DNA of 64,000 nt from Thuidium tamariscinum (taxonomy: Eukaryota > Streptophyta > Bryopsida > Hypnales > Thuidiaceae), in the NCBI GenBank assembly GCA_947034885.2, contig OX344752.2, forward strand, positions 26,292,386 through 26,356,385, in the 5' to 3' direction. Shown here in pieces: positions 26,079 through 38,499 of the stretch (positions within the stretch are counted from its first letter, which is position 1; every line of letters starts with the position of its first letter). The notes below the pieces were generated by a model. That model did no database searches, had not been told where the DNA came from, and was given only the letters and a program-made list of their open reading frames with translations. A program made the translations under genes and the position numbers.

Positions 26079-29000
26079 CATTATAAATGGCAAAGAAGAT
26101 ATCAAAGAAGAAGAAGAAAAAAACATACATTGAAGATCAAAATGAACTTATAGACTAACCAGTGGCAGTTTTGACATCCCAAAAAAAATTTGATGCTAGA
26201 AAACCAAAAGCAATGATCATATTGATGTAGAGAAACGAGAAGACAAATTGGATGCTGTAATCATTTTTTAGGAAAAATTGCAAACCTACAAAGACACAAC
26301 CAAACTTAGAATTACAATTCTGTCAAATGATAGTTAGATTAAACTATTAAAAAATCCAATTTGTTCATAAATATAATTTGATAGAGCAAGTAGAAATTTT
26401 GCAACTTGAGTTTGGAATTTTGGACTTTGTTTCATTCTATTTCATATTCAAAGTAGAGAACTCCATAGTTTAAGTATGGAATTTCAAATTCTTCTCCATT
26501 TCATTCCATACCCAAGTTGTAAATATTATATAGTTGTGCTATAGAAATAGATCTATGAACTTTTGAATTCCTCTCATTTCATTGTACTTGAGAGTCTCTA
26601 TAATCATTTTCTAAAACACCTCCGAGTATAATATTTTTGGTTGTAAGTTAAATAGCATGAGTAGTTGAAACTTGAAAGGATGTGAAGACAATCACTTAAT
26701 TTTTTTCTCATATACTCCTAAAAATATAAACTAAAGATTATAAAAGAATAATTGGCCTAGGTCTATTAGTGAAGTTCCATATGGTGCTTGGAGGATTAAA
26801 AGCTCACCAACAATAGAGCCAAATAGAATGAAGCAAAACATATAGATCATGAAGAGTACTAGAAAATAGATATAGGTAATGGTCCAATAGGATAAATCGC
26901 CAAGACCGTGCATTTTCATCATCATTCGAAGGTGATATTGTTTCTCATATACTAAAGCTGTCAAAACCACCTAAAACAATCAATCCAAATCTTTTATTAA
27001 TTAGTATTGGTTTGATTATTTACTTGACTCTAAAACCATTGAAGATGCTTCTTTTTTATACATTGGTAATACAAAACTTCAATGATATACTCTACTATAA
27101 CAATGAAATGTATAATGTACCATGAAAAAGGATTTCATGGAGGAAATATTTAATGAAATTCAATTGTCTCTTGTTGTGTCTATAGCAAGTAGTAAACATA
27201 TCTAACAAACAAATTATCACAGTCATAAAACAAAGCTTATGATGAGATTGGTTCAAAACTTACAGGAAACAAAAATCCCAAAACCCACATGTAGAAATGA
27301 GGGCCAAGTAGTGATGAGAAATCAAGCCGAAGTTGCATGGAAGATTTGGGCATTTCTCTTTCAAAGAGCAATGGTAATTGAGCGCTTGGACCCACCAAAA
27401 AGCGCAAATAAGCTTGTGAAGCCTACAAATTTCAAAAGGCTTGAGCTCATGATATAATTATTCTAATTCAAAGAAATCAAGAAAACATCTACACATATTA
27501 ATCTTCAAAATTATACCCATTGCAAACAATCCTAATGAAAATATCTAATGTTGTCAATTGTACCTTTTACTTCAAGTTCTTAAAATCAATCTCAATCTTT
27601 ATGACGTTTGCAAATGAAAAGAGGTTAAAAATCTAACTTCAATTTGAATTGCTTCAAAACAACATTTTTGACTAGAAGAAGAAAAGACTCACCATATTTA
27701 GAGCTCGAGATACTCGAATGAGGTTAGGGGGTTCATGGGCACTTTGGTTACTAAATGTTGCATTAAACCAAACATTCACATCAAATGCAAATGAATTTGA
27801 ACTTCCAAAGTCATAAGCTGCAATACCTCAACCAAAAAAAGAGCATATTAAAAACATCTAAACTTACAAATATACTTGGGAATATACCTTGCTTAAGTTG
27901 CAATTTGTAAGAGATAGCAAACATCAAGACATTACGATCAACTTACCCACTGGAAATTCGTTAATTTGTTTAGCTGAATTGCCTTTTTGAAAACCTCTAT
28001 AAAGTTCATCATTGATAGTCATAGAACTACTTGACCACAATGTTGAGGTTGGTACACATTCAAATGCTGCATATGGTTACACAATCAATTTTTTAGTACA
28101 TGTCATAGAATCTTGAAAACCCTTTTGGAAGGATAATAAAATTTCTTGCAATTTAGAAAATATTATCATTGAAGAACATATCCTAATCTTCCATTAGATT
28201 AGAACCTTTATTTATTGGTGGACCTACTGCACTTGGAACTGATAACATAAAGGATGGAATGAAACAAGTATTTTGAAGTAGTTGAATTGGGGTCCATTTT
28301 ACAAATGCTGATTCAACTAAAAGGGTATCCCAGGGATGCGCATCTGTACCCTAAACATTCTTCAATTTCAAACAATGTTAATTTTCATGACCACAAACAT
28401 TAGATACACTTGATTAGTAGTAGGTTTCTAAAGACAACACTTTATAGACATGATTGCAACAAGATTATATTGTGACATTAAGCATGCAAAGGAATTAAAC
28501 CTTATAACATCAATATGAGACTTTTTATAATAATTTTCAAACATTTTATCAAGTGAAATTGTGCAATATAACTCACCGCTACCATTGATGCAAGTGAGAA
28601 TAGAGGATCATTGCTATTCATCGAACCACCAATCAACAAGTAATTTGCTAAGGCTGTGACAAAGAATATTTATATAAGATATAATTTTGATATATTTTAA
28701 ATGCTCAAATTCTAAAATTAGTTGATTTGAGTGAAGAGCTTTATGAAATCAATATTACCTAGAATGAAAAATCATCAAAATATAAATAAATTGAAGGACA
28801 TTTAGAGATTGTTGCAATCAAACCATCAATTATTAGCAAAGAGAGTATCTAGAGTGTTAATTAATTGACACAAATAAATTTCTTTCTTTATTAGAGACAA
28901 ATTTGGATCAAGTTCAAATTGATATGATTTCTAATGGCCAAAGACTTTAATTGGGAGTTAAATAGAAAAATATGCTTCAAAAAAATTAGTTATATATAAT

Positions 29001-31235
29001 GGCCTTCTAATCTATCAACACTTGAGTAAAAAATGTACGCAAGTTTTTGAATGGCAAGAAAATATTGTATTAAGTGCAATAGTAAAAACAATTTTTTCAT
29101 CACGTACTATTAGCCAAAGTTTTGTTAGATGATGTATAAAGGATGGTACATCCACAATCTCCATCATCTCGACACGATTCATCTTGTAATTCAGGTGAAC
29201 CAACATTTCTAATAGCACGATACTCTGGGCGAGGCACTTGTAAGATAGCAGGCCAATTTTGTGGATATGGTACCTCGCAAAACTCTACTTGATCTTGGTC
29301 TGAATAATCAACACCGCAAAGCTTAGTACACCTTGTTGAATTTATTATTGGCACACACTTACATCCACATTGGAATTCGCTACCAAGCAAATGGTTTACA
29401 ACTGCTTGGATAACAACAAGAAGTACGCAAAGGGTAATTGGAAAGCAAACCATACAACTATTAGTCTTCCAATTTCTTTTCTGTAGAATCAAGCCCAAAA
29501 CATAAGTTAGGCATTTGATATTTGGGATTCAAAGTTAGTTAATATTCAAATACATAGCTCAATTTTTTTATGATAATAATTTAAATCTCATCAATTCAAA
29601 TACATCTTTCAAAAACTTGTTGAAGCTAAAGAAAAAGATTGGTGTCTTTTGTACAATTGATAAAACAAATCAATTGTCTCAAGGTTCAACTTGCATTTAT
29701 CTAAATTATTCAAATCAAAACAAGACAAAGACTCATGAAGTGGAAAATGTTTGCAAATATGGGTCGTTGCAAGAAACACTTACCAGTTTTTGCTCAAAAT
29801 GGCTCAAAATCAGTGAGTCCTGTGAGTCCTGTGACCCTTTGAAATAATTTTTTTTTAAATTGAAAAAAATATGTATAATTTGAAGAGCAATGAGAATATT
29901 ATGTCTCTTGAAATTCAGACCTAAGAAAAATTTTCTGTAAATGTTATAGACAATGGAAAATACAATGAAAATAGCTTTTCTTCACTAATTTGGTAAAAAT
30001 AGTAAAAAAATTCAAAAAATAAAAATGAAAAATACATTTTTTTTCTCCAAGTAAAGTTCTTTCTTTTCCAACAAATTTCATTTTTGGAAAAAATAAATTT
30101 TATTCTCCACTCTTGCACAAAGTCAACCACTTTGACGACATGTAGAGGTTGAACAGTGTAGTATTTTCAAAAGAATTCTTTGTGGTCTTGTGTAACTTTA
30201 GGTGAGGTCCTTTCATGACAATTTTCAGCTAAAAATTTGCATTTTGGGGTCAAAAATAGGACGAAAACCCCCCAAAATGGCCAAAGTAGACACCCAATTG
30301 GGGGCAGTTTAAAAATAGTAAATTAATTTTGAAAAAATTGATAAAAATTACACAAAATGTAAAACTTTTGTAGGCACCTTCATTTCAAGTTTCAAGTCAA
30401 ATGAACAAAAGATGCAAAATTTATGAGCAAAAAACTACCTCCTAAAGCTTAAGGGGACGAAAAAAGGACAAGTGTTTCTTGCAATCACCCATATAAGCAA
30501 AAAAATCAATTTTAAAATAATTTTGCAACAATACATGAGGATTTTTGATTGCTTAATTGTAAAAAGGAAGATTAGTATCAAATCCAATATCAAATGTTGT
30601 AGATTAGAAAGTAATAGAGTATGCTTTAGAAAGGCATGAGCTAAAGAATCACATTATAATTAGCAATTGGGCTTCTCTACTTATAAAAAATGAAGCTTAT
30701 GAGGAGATTGAATTTAAAGAATACAATTCATATATTGTTGTAGTATTGAGGAATATAAATGATCTTCTAAGCAAATTGTGACAATATAAGAGTCACTTTG
30801 TTAAGCGCTCATCATCTACCTCTAGTATGTAGCTCATGTTTACACTTCCCTCTATTGATTCAATGCTTTTCTTGAAGTCTTGAGACCTCACTATATTTAC
30901 TTGTATTGTATTCAAAAATAAAATTGTTGAGATTAGGGTTGCGTATATGGTACCTGAAAGGTAAGATTCTTTCGAAAAAGAGCATCGGCTTGAGTTTGAT
31001 AAGAAGTATGATACAATGGATCAATACATACAACTTTAGATTCTAAGTCTATAGTTTGCCTATTTGACATGATGCTTGATTCGGGATCCAAAGTTTGATT
31101 ATTTGTCATGGGGTTTTTCCCTAGATTTGAGTTCAAACTGTGTTTTTTAGCTACAATGCTTGCTTTTGAACCTATATTTTGTTTTGTATTCATGGTTTTT
31201 GATTCAGGCTCTAAAATACATGCTATGGTCATCAT
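22193..31235 (-). CDS. Half-size ABC transporter, subfamily A (plant ABCA2-12 type), 19 exons, about 1018 aa
   Basis: Exons from the 5' end: 30954-31235, 29108-29480, 28577-28653, 28206-28350, 27947-28066, 27693-27817, 27264-27422, 26808-26970, 26160-26285, 25918-26001, 25696-25790, 25240-25530, 24717-24917, 24484-24593, 24253-24337, 23951-24079, 23730-23835, 22621-22709, 22193-22489. Phases agree throughout (3057 nt, no internal stop). The product has an N-terminal TM helix (about 103-123), a Cys-rich luminal or extracellular loop, a membrane block containing MMKMHGLGD, and one C-terminal ATPase domain: Walker A GPNGAGKT (735-742), signature YSGGM (836-840), Walker B YMDEPSTGLD (858-867) and switch H892. 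Plant members are about 900-1000 residues and are proposed to move lipids; the substrate is not readable here. The Met at 31235 is chosen over one 18 codons upstream because family N-termini are short; either is possible. All introns are GT-AG except the one after exon 13, which starts with GC. Confidence 0.9.
22710..23729 (-). other. Intron 17 of the ABCA gene (1 kb)
   Basis: This intron lies inside the H-loop codon context (ILT|THSMEE). It is A+T-rich; no mobile-element ends or other genes are visible. Donor GTAAGC and acceptor TTCCAG are canonical. Confidence 0.75.
24594..24716 (-). other. Probable GC-AG intron directly after the ABCA Walker A motif
   Basis: Exon 13 must end after ...SSINM to join MIGFLKPT of exon 14 in phase 0. 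At that point the minus strand reads ATG|GCATGC, so the intron starts with GC and ends with TTGTAG. No GT in the right phase occurs before the in-frame stop a few codons later. Confidence 0.65.
26033..26077. repeat. (TA)n microsatellite in ABCA intron 9
   Basis: About 22 TA units between exons 9 and 10 of the ABCA gene, close to the branch and acceptor region of the intron. Confidence 0.95.
29759..30492. mobile_element. Terminal-inverted-repeat element in ABCA intron 1
   Basis: The left end ATGGGTCGTTGCAAGAAACA and the right end, which reads ATGGGTGATTGCAAGAAACA on the other strand, form imperfect inverted repeats about 24 bp long around 734 bp. The interior has no coding capacity of note and carries a 9-bp tandem GAGTCCTGT near 29814. 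The target duplication is unclear (AT or longer), so the superfamily is unassigned. Confidence 0.65.
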
Positions 31236-31427
31236 ACCTCCTATTGAATATTTTTTGTTACGACAAAATGAATGTAATATAAAATTCACATTCTAGGGTT
31301 TTGCCACTCTTTTCTAATCTCTTGTTGTTCCTTGTCTTTGACAAACCATTTTCTTCTTTATAGGAGGTTCTATTGACATTGAAAGGAAAATTGAATCAAG
31401 TATTGTAATTGATACAAATTCAAATTT

Positions 31428-32161
31428 TCACTTCACACCCAAACCAGTTATGCAACACTTTTTCTCCAATACCATTGAATAAATATGCTCTACAATGTAC
31501 GATATCCAAAAATTTACTCTCCAAATTTGTTTGCCTTTGTGATAAATGTGTATTACTCCCAAATCAAGCAACTTCTCTAGTCTTGATCCATCTTTCATAT
31601 GAGTACCTTCTTTATGATCTTTACCAATCCACAAATGCAAGCAATGAATTGTAATGAACCATGCTTCTTGGTAATGATCTCTTGCTACTTGGCAAAATTC
31701 TTCATGATCTACATCTTGTTGATTTAGAAGATGGAATTGCAAAACCAAACTCCACATTCTTGCTTCAATCAAAGAAAGTCTCAACTTTCCTATATCTTCT
31801 TCCGCTACTCCTATATACATGCTTTCCATGATGAACTGTAAATTTGGATATGCCAACTTTGCCACCGACTATGAATGGGCACTATATAAATTGATTTGCA
31901 AAGGATCCTTCAATTTATAGCCATAGGAACCTCTCTCCAAGCTTTTATTGCAATTATTTCAGCTATCAAAAATACTTTGAATCCATTCATCAAAATCTTA
32001 AGTAGAAAAAATAACAATTCTAAATATGGATAGTTGACAAGAGTCTGAAGGCTATTAATAACTAAATGAAAAAATGTTCCTTCAAAGCCTCTATTTACAC
32101 TATATAGTATGGTAGCAACAAGCCCTAACCACCTAAGTTCTAGCTTCTTAGATAGATACAT
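31428..32161 (-). pseudogene. Broken remnant of a membrane-protein gene (family not recognised)
   Basis: Two long frames on the minus strand read as halves of one protein. The first (32161-31910) is hydrophobic (…TFFHLVINSLQ…, …KILMNGFKVFLIAEI…). The second (31865-31428) is more polar, with LRLSLIEARMWSLVLQFH and a W-rich HLWIG segment. The short stretch between them reads KDPLQINLYSAHS, then an in-frame TAG, then VAKLAYP in the second frame, so one frameshift and one nonsense change separate the halves. Both halves have protein-like composition, unlike random A+T-rich ORFs nearby. I do not know the family. It lies about 200 bp upstream of the ABCA start and on the same strand; a short intron hiding the break is a less likely alternative. 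Confidence 0.45.
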
Positions 32162-32452
32162 ACATCTTCATGCTTGGCAATGCTATGTATTAAATATGTA
32201 TAAGTCCATAGATAATGAGTTTTAGAATATGAACCTTGGACCTTATATAAGTCGCAAGAAGTTGAAGTCAAATGTCAAAAAGTCCCCATTGTTTCATTTT
32301 GTTGGTCCGAAACTCACAACAATTCATTGTTAACTAATATGTTTTCAAATGTAATTACTTTGTAACTCATTTTTTTTGGATAATAAAAATAAATAAATAT
32401 ATATATATACACTATTTAATCTATTTTGGCCAAATACTTGTGATTTTATTGA

Positions 32453-33388
32453 CCCCTAAAGGTTTTTGACTCTGTTTTCACCAAAAACGCTCCAAAACTG
32501 CCATTCCTAAAGCAAGTACAAAATCTCAAGAAAAAAAACCATCTTTGAACATTTGTAACTATAGGATCTTGTAATACACTAGTTCAAGAAGATGAAGAAT
32601 TTTTTTTAGAAATTTCCACCTTGTAGATTGCAAGATATTTGTGTTTGAATTGTCAAAGAACCATTTTTTGTGAAAATCTCGACAATTGCACTTCAGTAGC
32701 TCACACTTATATGAAAAAATGTACAAAATGTTTGTTATTCTTTAGATTAATTCTTCAATTCAAGTTGGAAACATGCTTGTAAATTTTCAAATAATTTGGA
32801 ATTGTACAAGATATAGGAAAAAATAAGTAAGTAGAAAGAAGTAGAAAATGATCCAAAATACTAAATTATTAACTATTTTTTATGGGATTGAAAAACGCCA
32901 ATCTCAATGGTTGTAATGTTTTAATAAACAATATACACCCAATGTTTTTTTTTCATTCAAAAATATTTAAAATTAAGTAAAATAAATGACTTCAAAGTTT
33001 ATTTTAGTGTAGAGATTCCATAACTATCCATAAACTACCTACAAACTAAAACTCCTATAATTTTTATCTCATTAATCAAGATGGAATGATTTGAAGCTTT
33101 CTAAGTAGATTATAAATAGATAAAAATCTAAAGAAAAAATTTCAAAAAAAGTGATTTTTGAAGAAGTTTTTTTTATTGCCTAGACTACCCACCAGTAGAG
33201 AAAACTACATATCATACAATAACTTTTTCACCATATAGTCAAAAGTTATGAAAATTGTTGTGCTTTGAAGCTACTCCTTGGACACATGTTCTGTGAAAAT
33301 TTTAAAGAAAAAAAATAAAAAATCCATTCATAGTAAGCTGCCCAAAATTTCTATGTTGCCAAGAAAATGCGATTTGGTCCCTTAGGGG
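32453..33388 (-). mobile_element. TTAA-flanked piggyBac-like MITE, family A (copy A3)
   Basis: 936 bp starting CCCCTAAAGGTTTTTGAC and ending TTAGGGG. The right flank is TTAA (33389-33392); the left flank is TTGA (32449-32452), one mutation away. It has the same orientation as A1 and A6, and the interior is non-coding. Confidence 0.8.
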
Positions 33389-33392
33389 TTAA

Positions 33393-34556
33393 AATATTTG
33401 AATTTATCTTTTTAAATTATATTAAAATATTAAAATATATTTAATAAGATTATGATTGCCTTCAAAGACAAGCATAGATCTATTATTTGAGTAAGAAAAA
33501 TTTAAGTTACAAAATCTCATGAAAACAAGATTGCTGATATTTCAATTTGTTAATAAAAATTTCAAAATTAGATTTTTTTTCAACAGTAACAACTTTATGA
33601 AGGCAACTATATATTAAAAAAAATATCTTAATATTTTTTTATACTTGAAAATGCATGATCCTAATGCATGATGAAGGAAACTTAATTTGATAACTTCTTA
33701 AGCAAATATAATATTCAAGTTTGTTATAAAATCTTTTAATCTCTAAAGTTCTATTGTCCACTTAGAAGACAAATTAGATTTTGTGTAGGTTCTTATAGTC
33801 TCAATTTTTTTCAAGATTTTTGAAACCTCTTTTTTTAACAATAGGAGAATAGTTTAGAACATGTCCTATCTATAAGGCAAAATCAATAAAGAGTTATTAT
33901 TTAAAATAAATTGAAGAATAATTTTTTTTTAAAGAATTGTTGAATTAAAGAAAAAAGAAAGAAAACTTACCATCTACCATCAAGAAAATTTTTGATGGCA
34001 AAATGAAGAAATTAGTTCACTAAAAGTTAATGAGGATGAAAGGTAGAGTGGTCATATTTATATCCATTCTCAGTCTATAGTGAGACAATAAAATATGGAA
34101 TAATTAGAGTATGGAAACTTGATTGTTGTACATGTTGATGTTGTTTTAGATATTTAGGTGTCATTTTAGACATTTGAATGTTGTTTTAGACATTTATATC
34201 ATATTCTTTCAAACATTTTACATTGAACATAGTTCTTGCTTAATATATCCCTTATGGATTGTTCTTCTTCCTACCACCCCATTTATATATATACCATATT
34301 TTTTCATCCATATAAAACATTCATCTATTTTATTTTGCAAAGCATATCATATGGTTTCTTTTTCCCTAAATTTTTTACATATGGTCAACATTTTACTATA
34401 AATTGTAGTAATATTTATTAATTTATCTATAATCAAAATTTATTTTTTGTTGACATGGCACTCTATATTTTTTAGGATGTTACAAAAAAACATGAATGTG
34501 TTTTTCAAAACATAATTAAAAACATGCTTGTCTACAATGACATCTACTTGTTCTTC

Positions 34557-34625
<69 letters not shown>

Positions 34626-37568
34626 CATCACATCAAATTTACATTCCAAGGGTCGTTCACACTCTAACACATCAACATCTCAAAAAATATGATACATTGT
34701 CGTGTTGTAAATGTAGACAATTTGTAAAAATATGTATATAATATTTTAGTGAATTTTGATTATTATAAAGTAGTAAGAGAAATGATATAATTTGAAGTGA
34801 CTTCACAATGATGCCCTTATTGCTATGACAAACAAACTATCAAGAAGGGGATTCATTCAAGAGCTTCATTGATTTTAGTGTTGTTTTCTTCGTTCTTCAC
34901 TCTAAATTATAGTATATTGAACGAGAGGTTTTTTTCTAAATCTCAAGATGAAGAATCTTAACCAGAGTGTGAATTTGAATTTTTGTTGTTACAATTGCCA
35001 AATCAATTGCTACTGTCATTGAATCTTTCATCACTACTTGAGAACCCAGAAGATGAAGTTGAGTCATTGTAGGTGGTTCTAGCTCCATCCTTAAGCTAGA
35101 ACCTTAGCATATGGGTTTTGAACGCAATTGATGAAATGAATGTTAGGGTGATTAAAATAAGTGCCTTTTAAGCATTGAACACTTAATTTATGCTAAACTT
35201 GTTAATTTAAATCAACTTTAAAACACAATTTCTAATTAAAGATGTTAATACTTGATTTTTTAAAAAGAAAATTTAAGTCTAATTTAAACTAAAATTGTAT
35301 CTAATTCAATATGTAGATTGCAATTTTTCCTTTCCAAAATGGTAAAGCAAGTTGAATTTTGACCTTCTTAGCAAAAGATGTCAACAAATGAAATTTGACC
35401 TTTAATTATTTAACCTAATTCAAGTTTTCTTTTCTAAAATTACTATTTTTAGGGTTTTATTTTATTTTTATATTAAAAAAAGAAATTACCTTTCCAACAA
35501 GGCAAGACACTTAAATTCTAACTTTTTAATGGAAAAGTTAATAATAGATGAAATTTGGTTTAAAATTTGGTGATTTAAATTTCATCCACCATTTACTTCT
35601 GTTTTGAATGAGAAATTAAACTTTTGGTTTGACTTAGAAATTCTAAATCCTATCTAGACTATTAGATTTTTTAAAATTCCTTTGGATGAAATTTTAACTT
35701 TTCATCCAAATTAATGTTGAAAATTTATTCGTTCATAATTTCTTTATCTTTTGGATTTTCTTTTTAGTGTAATATACTTTTAGAAACCTCTATGCTATTC
35801 TAAATTATAATCCTAATTCTAACACTATGGCCTAAAGTTTAAATTTTAATTGAAACTTTTCAATTTAAAACCAAACAAAGTTCATTTTAATGTACTTCTC
35901 CATCCAAAGAGTCAATTGTCTTGTCTTTGAGAAACTACCATGTGAATTCTTTTGTAGTAGCCTCTCCCTCCATTTTGCTAATTCATGCCAACATTCAAAA
36001 TCAATTCTTGTTTTGTTGAAATTCCTCCTAAGATTGACTTCTTACTAATTTGTGTAGAGATTTATTAGAAATTTGGGAATATTTTAGATAATTCCAAATA
36101 AATTTAGAATTATTTTAATATCCAAAACTTTTTAATATTCATAAATTAAATCTAATCTAATTTTGTTTAATTGTTTAATAATAACTAATGATTCCTTTAT
36201 TGTTTATCAATATTTTCATATTAATTTAATAGTTAATGGTTGGTTTTGTCTTTCCAATTTGTCTTATTAAGCCTAATAAAACAATGAATGCCAACTAGCC
36301 TAGCCTATTGATCCTAATGGCAACGAAATGGTGCTTCGACAACATGTTGGTAGCACAAATATAAAATGAAAGAAAACAAAAATGAAGGCCATTAGAAACT
36401 TTGGGGGAAGGCCTTATCGACTTGCACGAGGCCCCCTCCGCCTTGGTCAACCGGTGGAAAATTTTAATTAATCACCTACTTTAATCCTAAGATATTTTTA
36501 AAATAATCTTTATTTAATCAAGGAGTTTTCTAGAAAGAACCTTAATTAACCAAGAAAATCTCAACTAAATCAAATCTACAATCTTTTCACAAAGATATTT
36601 TGAAAATTATTCTAATTAATCTAGATCTTGACCACATCTAATGTTTGATTTTTAAAAAGGTATTTGTGAAATTAACTTTGAATTACCACCAATTATGATT
36701 AAAAAAAAGTCAAACTAAAAGTTGATTATCTCTATCTTTTGGAGAATAAATCAAAATTAAAAAACTATATGTGTTGTTGCATTCAAGAGACCCTAATATC
36801 TCTTCAAAACCCTTGACCCCTACTTTCAAGGCCATCCGTAAGTATAAAATCAACTTGTAACAATAACTCCAAACAAAAGTCAAAACTTTAACTTTTGGAA
36901 TTTTCTTTTTTTGAAGAATTTGTCAAACCAAGGTTATTTGAAATATTTGTAGAAGTAAGGAATGAGCCCTTATTTTTTCTAGTTAGACACCATGAGCTTC
37001 AGGTTTGGCAATCAATGTGCCTCTAAGTTGTAAATTTTCTTGAAATTTATTGTCGGCTTTGATTCTAGTACTTTAAAATGTTGAAATGTCTTCAAACCTA
37101 ACAAGGCTTTTTATTAGCACACAACACACTACCCTAATTTTTAGTAAGAATTCACTACAACACATATAGTTTCTAGGAATTGATGAATATATTTATAGGT
37201 GGTAGACTTTCCATAGAGTCAATATGGAAATTCCAAAAGATCTAGAAAAATTTAAGTAACCTCTAAGACACTTCATACTTGCTAAAATATAATAATTTTA
37301 GAATGATTTCTATCTGAAGGAAAAATTGATTCCAATATCAAAGGAATTTTGGTCTTACAGTTGGTTCCGATGTCAACCTCCTTGCATGAAATTATCCTTA
37401 AAGTACCTCTTTGTATACTTCAATCACCTTTTCTTCTATCTCCGTTGGAATTCTACTTTGAATTTCAAAGTTATTTGCAATATTTTGACAAACAAATTGA
37501 AATACTTTACAAATTGGATTTTCAACATATTTGACTCTTTAAACCTAAAATAAACTCTAATACTTAGC
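33393..37568. other. Gene-free A+T-rich DNA
   Basis: No coding signal was found. 34567-34622 is a long TA microsatellite. A less A+T-rich island at about 36290-36470 contains a GC-rich block (GAGGCCCCCTCCGCC near 36429) that I cannot assign. Confidence 0.6.
34567..34622. repeat. (TA)n microsatellite, about 56 bp
   Basis: About 28 TA units. The open reading frame over it (repeating I-Y) is an artefact of the repeat. Confidence 0.95.
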
Positions 37569-37572
37569 TTAA

Positions 37573-38495
37573 CCCCTAAAGGACTAGATTGAGTTTTTTG
37601 GCAATATAGAAATTTTGGGTAGGTATGTGTGAATAGAATTTTGCATATTTCAGGATGAAATTTTAATAAAATGTCTGGAGGAGGAATATCTTTCATGTGC
37701 CCAAATTTCATGACATTTGGAAATGTGAGTAAAAAATTATGGCCTTATATGTTACATTTTTTTGAAACTGCGCGGTTCAGATAGATTAAAAAATCACTTT
37801 TTTCAAAAATTAAAATTTGAAATTGATTTTCTGCATTTTTATATATGTGGAAAGCTTTGAATCATTCCATTTTGATCAATGAGTCAAAAGTTATGAGGAG
37901 TTTTAGCTTGCAGGCAGTTATGGAATTTGTACCTCAAAATAAACTTTGAAGTCCTTTATTGAATTTAATTTTTAGTATTTTTGGAAAAAAATAAAAGCAT
38001 AGGATGTAGACTGCTTATTACAACATTACAGCCATTGGGATTGGCATTTTTCAATTCCATAATTAAATTCTTAACAAGTTAGTGTTTTGAATCACTCTCT
38101 ACCTCTTTCTACTTATTATTTTTTTCCTATATGTTGTACAATTTCAAATGATTTGAAATTTTTTGAGCATGTAGCCAACTTAATATGAAGAATGAATCTA
38201 AAGAGTTACAATCATTTTAGACATTTATTCATACAAATGTGACCTTCTAAAGTGTAGCTTCCTAGTTTTTTGCAGGGCCAAAAAAAGGATTTTTGTCAAT
38301 TCAAATGTTAATATCTTTGAATGTACATGGTGAAAAATTTTGAATTTTTTTTTATAAATTTTTGAACCAGTCCAATACAAGATCCTACAATTACATGTGT
38401 CCAAAAATGTTTGAAGAAAAAATTTGGTACTTATCCGAAAAATGGCAATTTTAGAGCTTTTTTCATATAAACATATAGTCACGGTCTTTTAGGGG
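37573..38495 (+). mobile_element. TTAA-flanked piggyBac-like MITE, family A (copy A4)
   Basis: 923 bp starting CCCCTAAAGGACTAG and ending TTTTAGGGG, with intact TTAA on both sides (37569-37572 and 38496-38499). It has the same orientation as A2 and good internal similarity, for example the run after 38120 matching A2 near 16520. It is non-coding. Confidence 0.82.
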
Positions 38496-38499
38496 TTAA

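Noticed and set aside
34440-34670. 76-codon ORF over the TA microsatellite
   Set aside because: Its I-Y repeat comes from the simple repeat.
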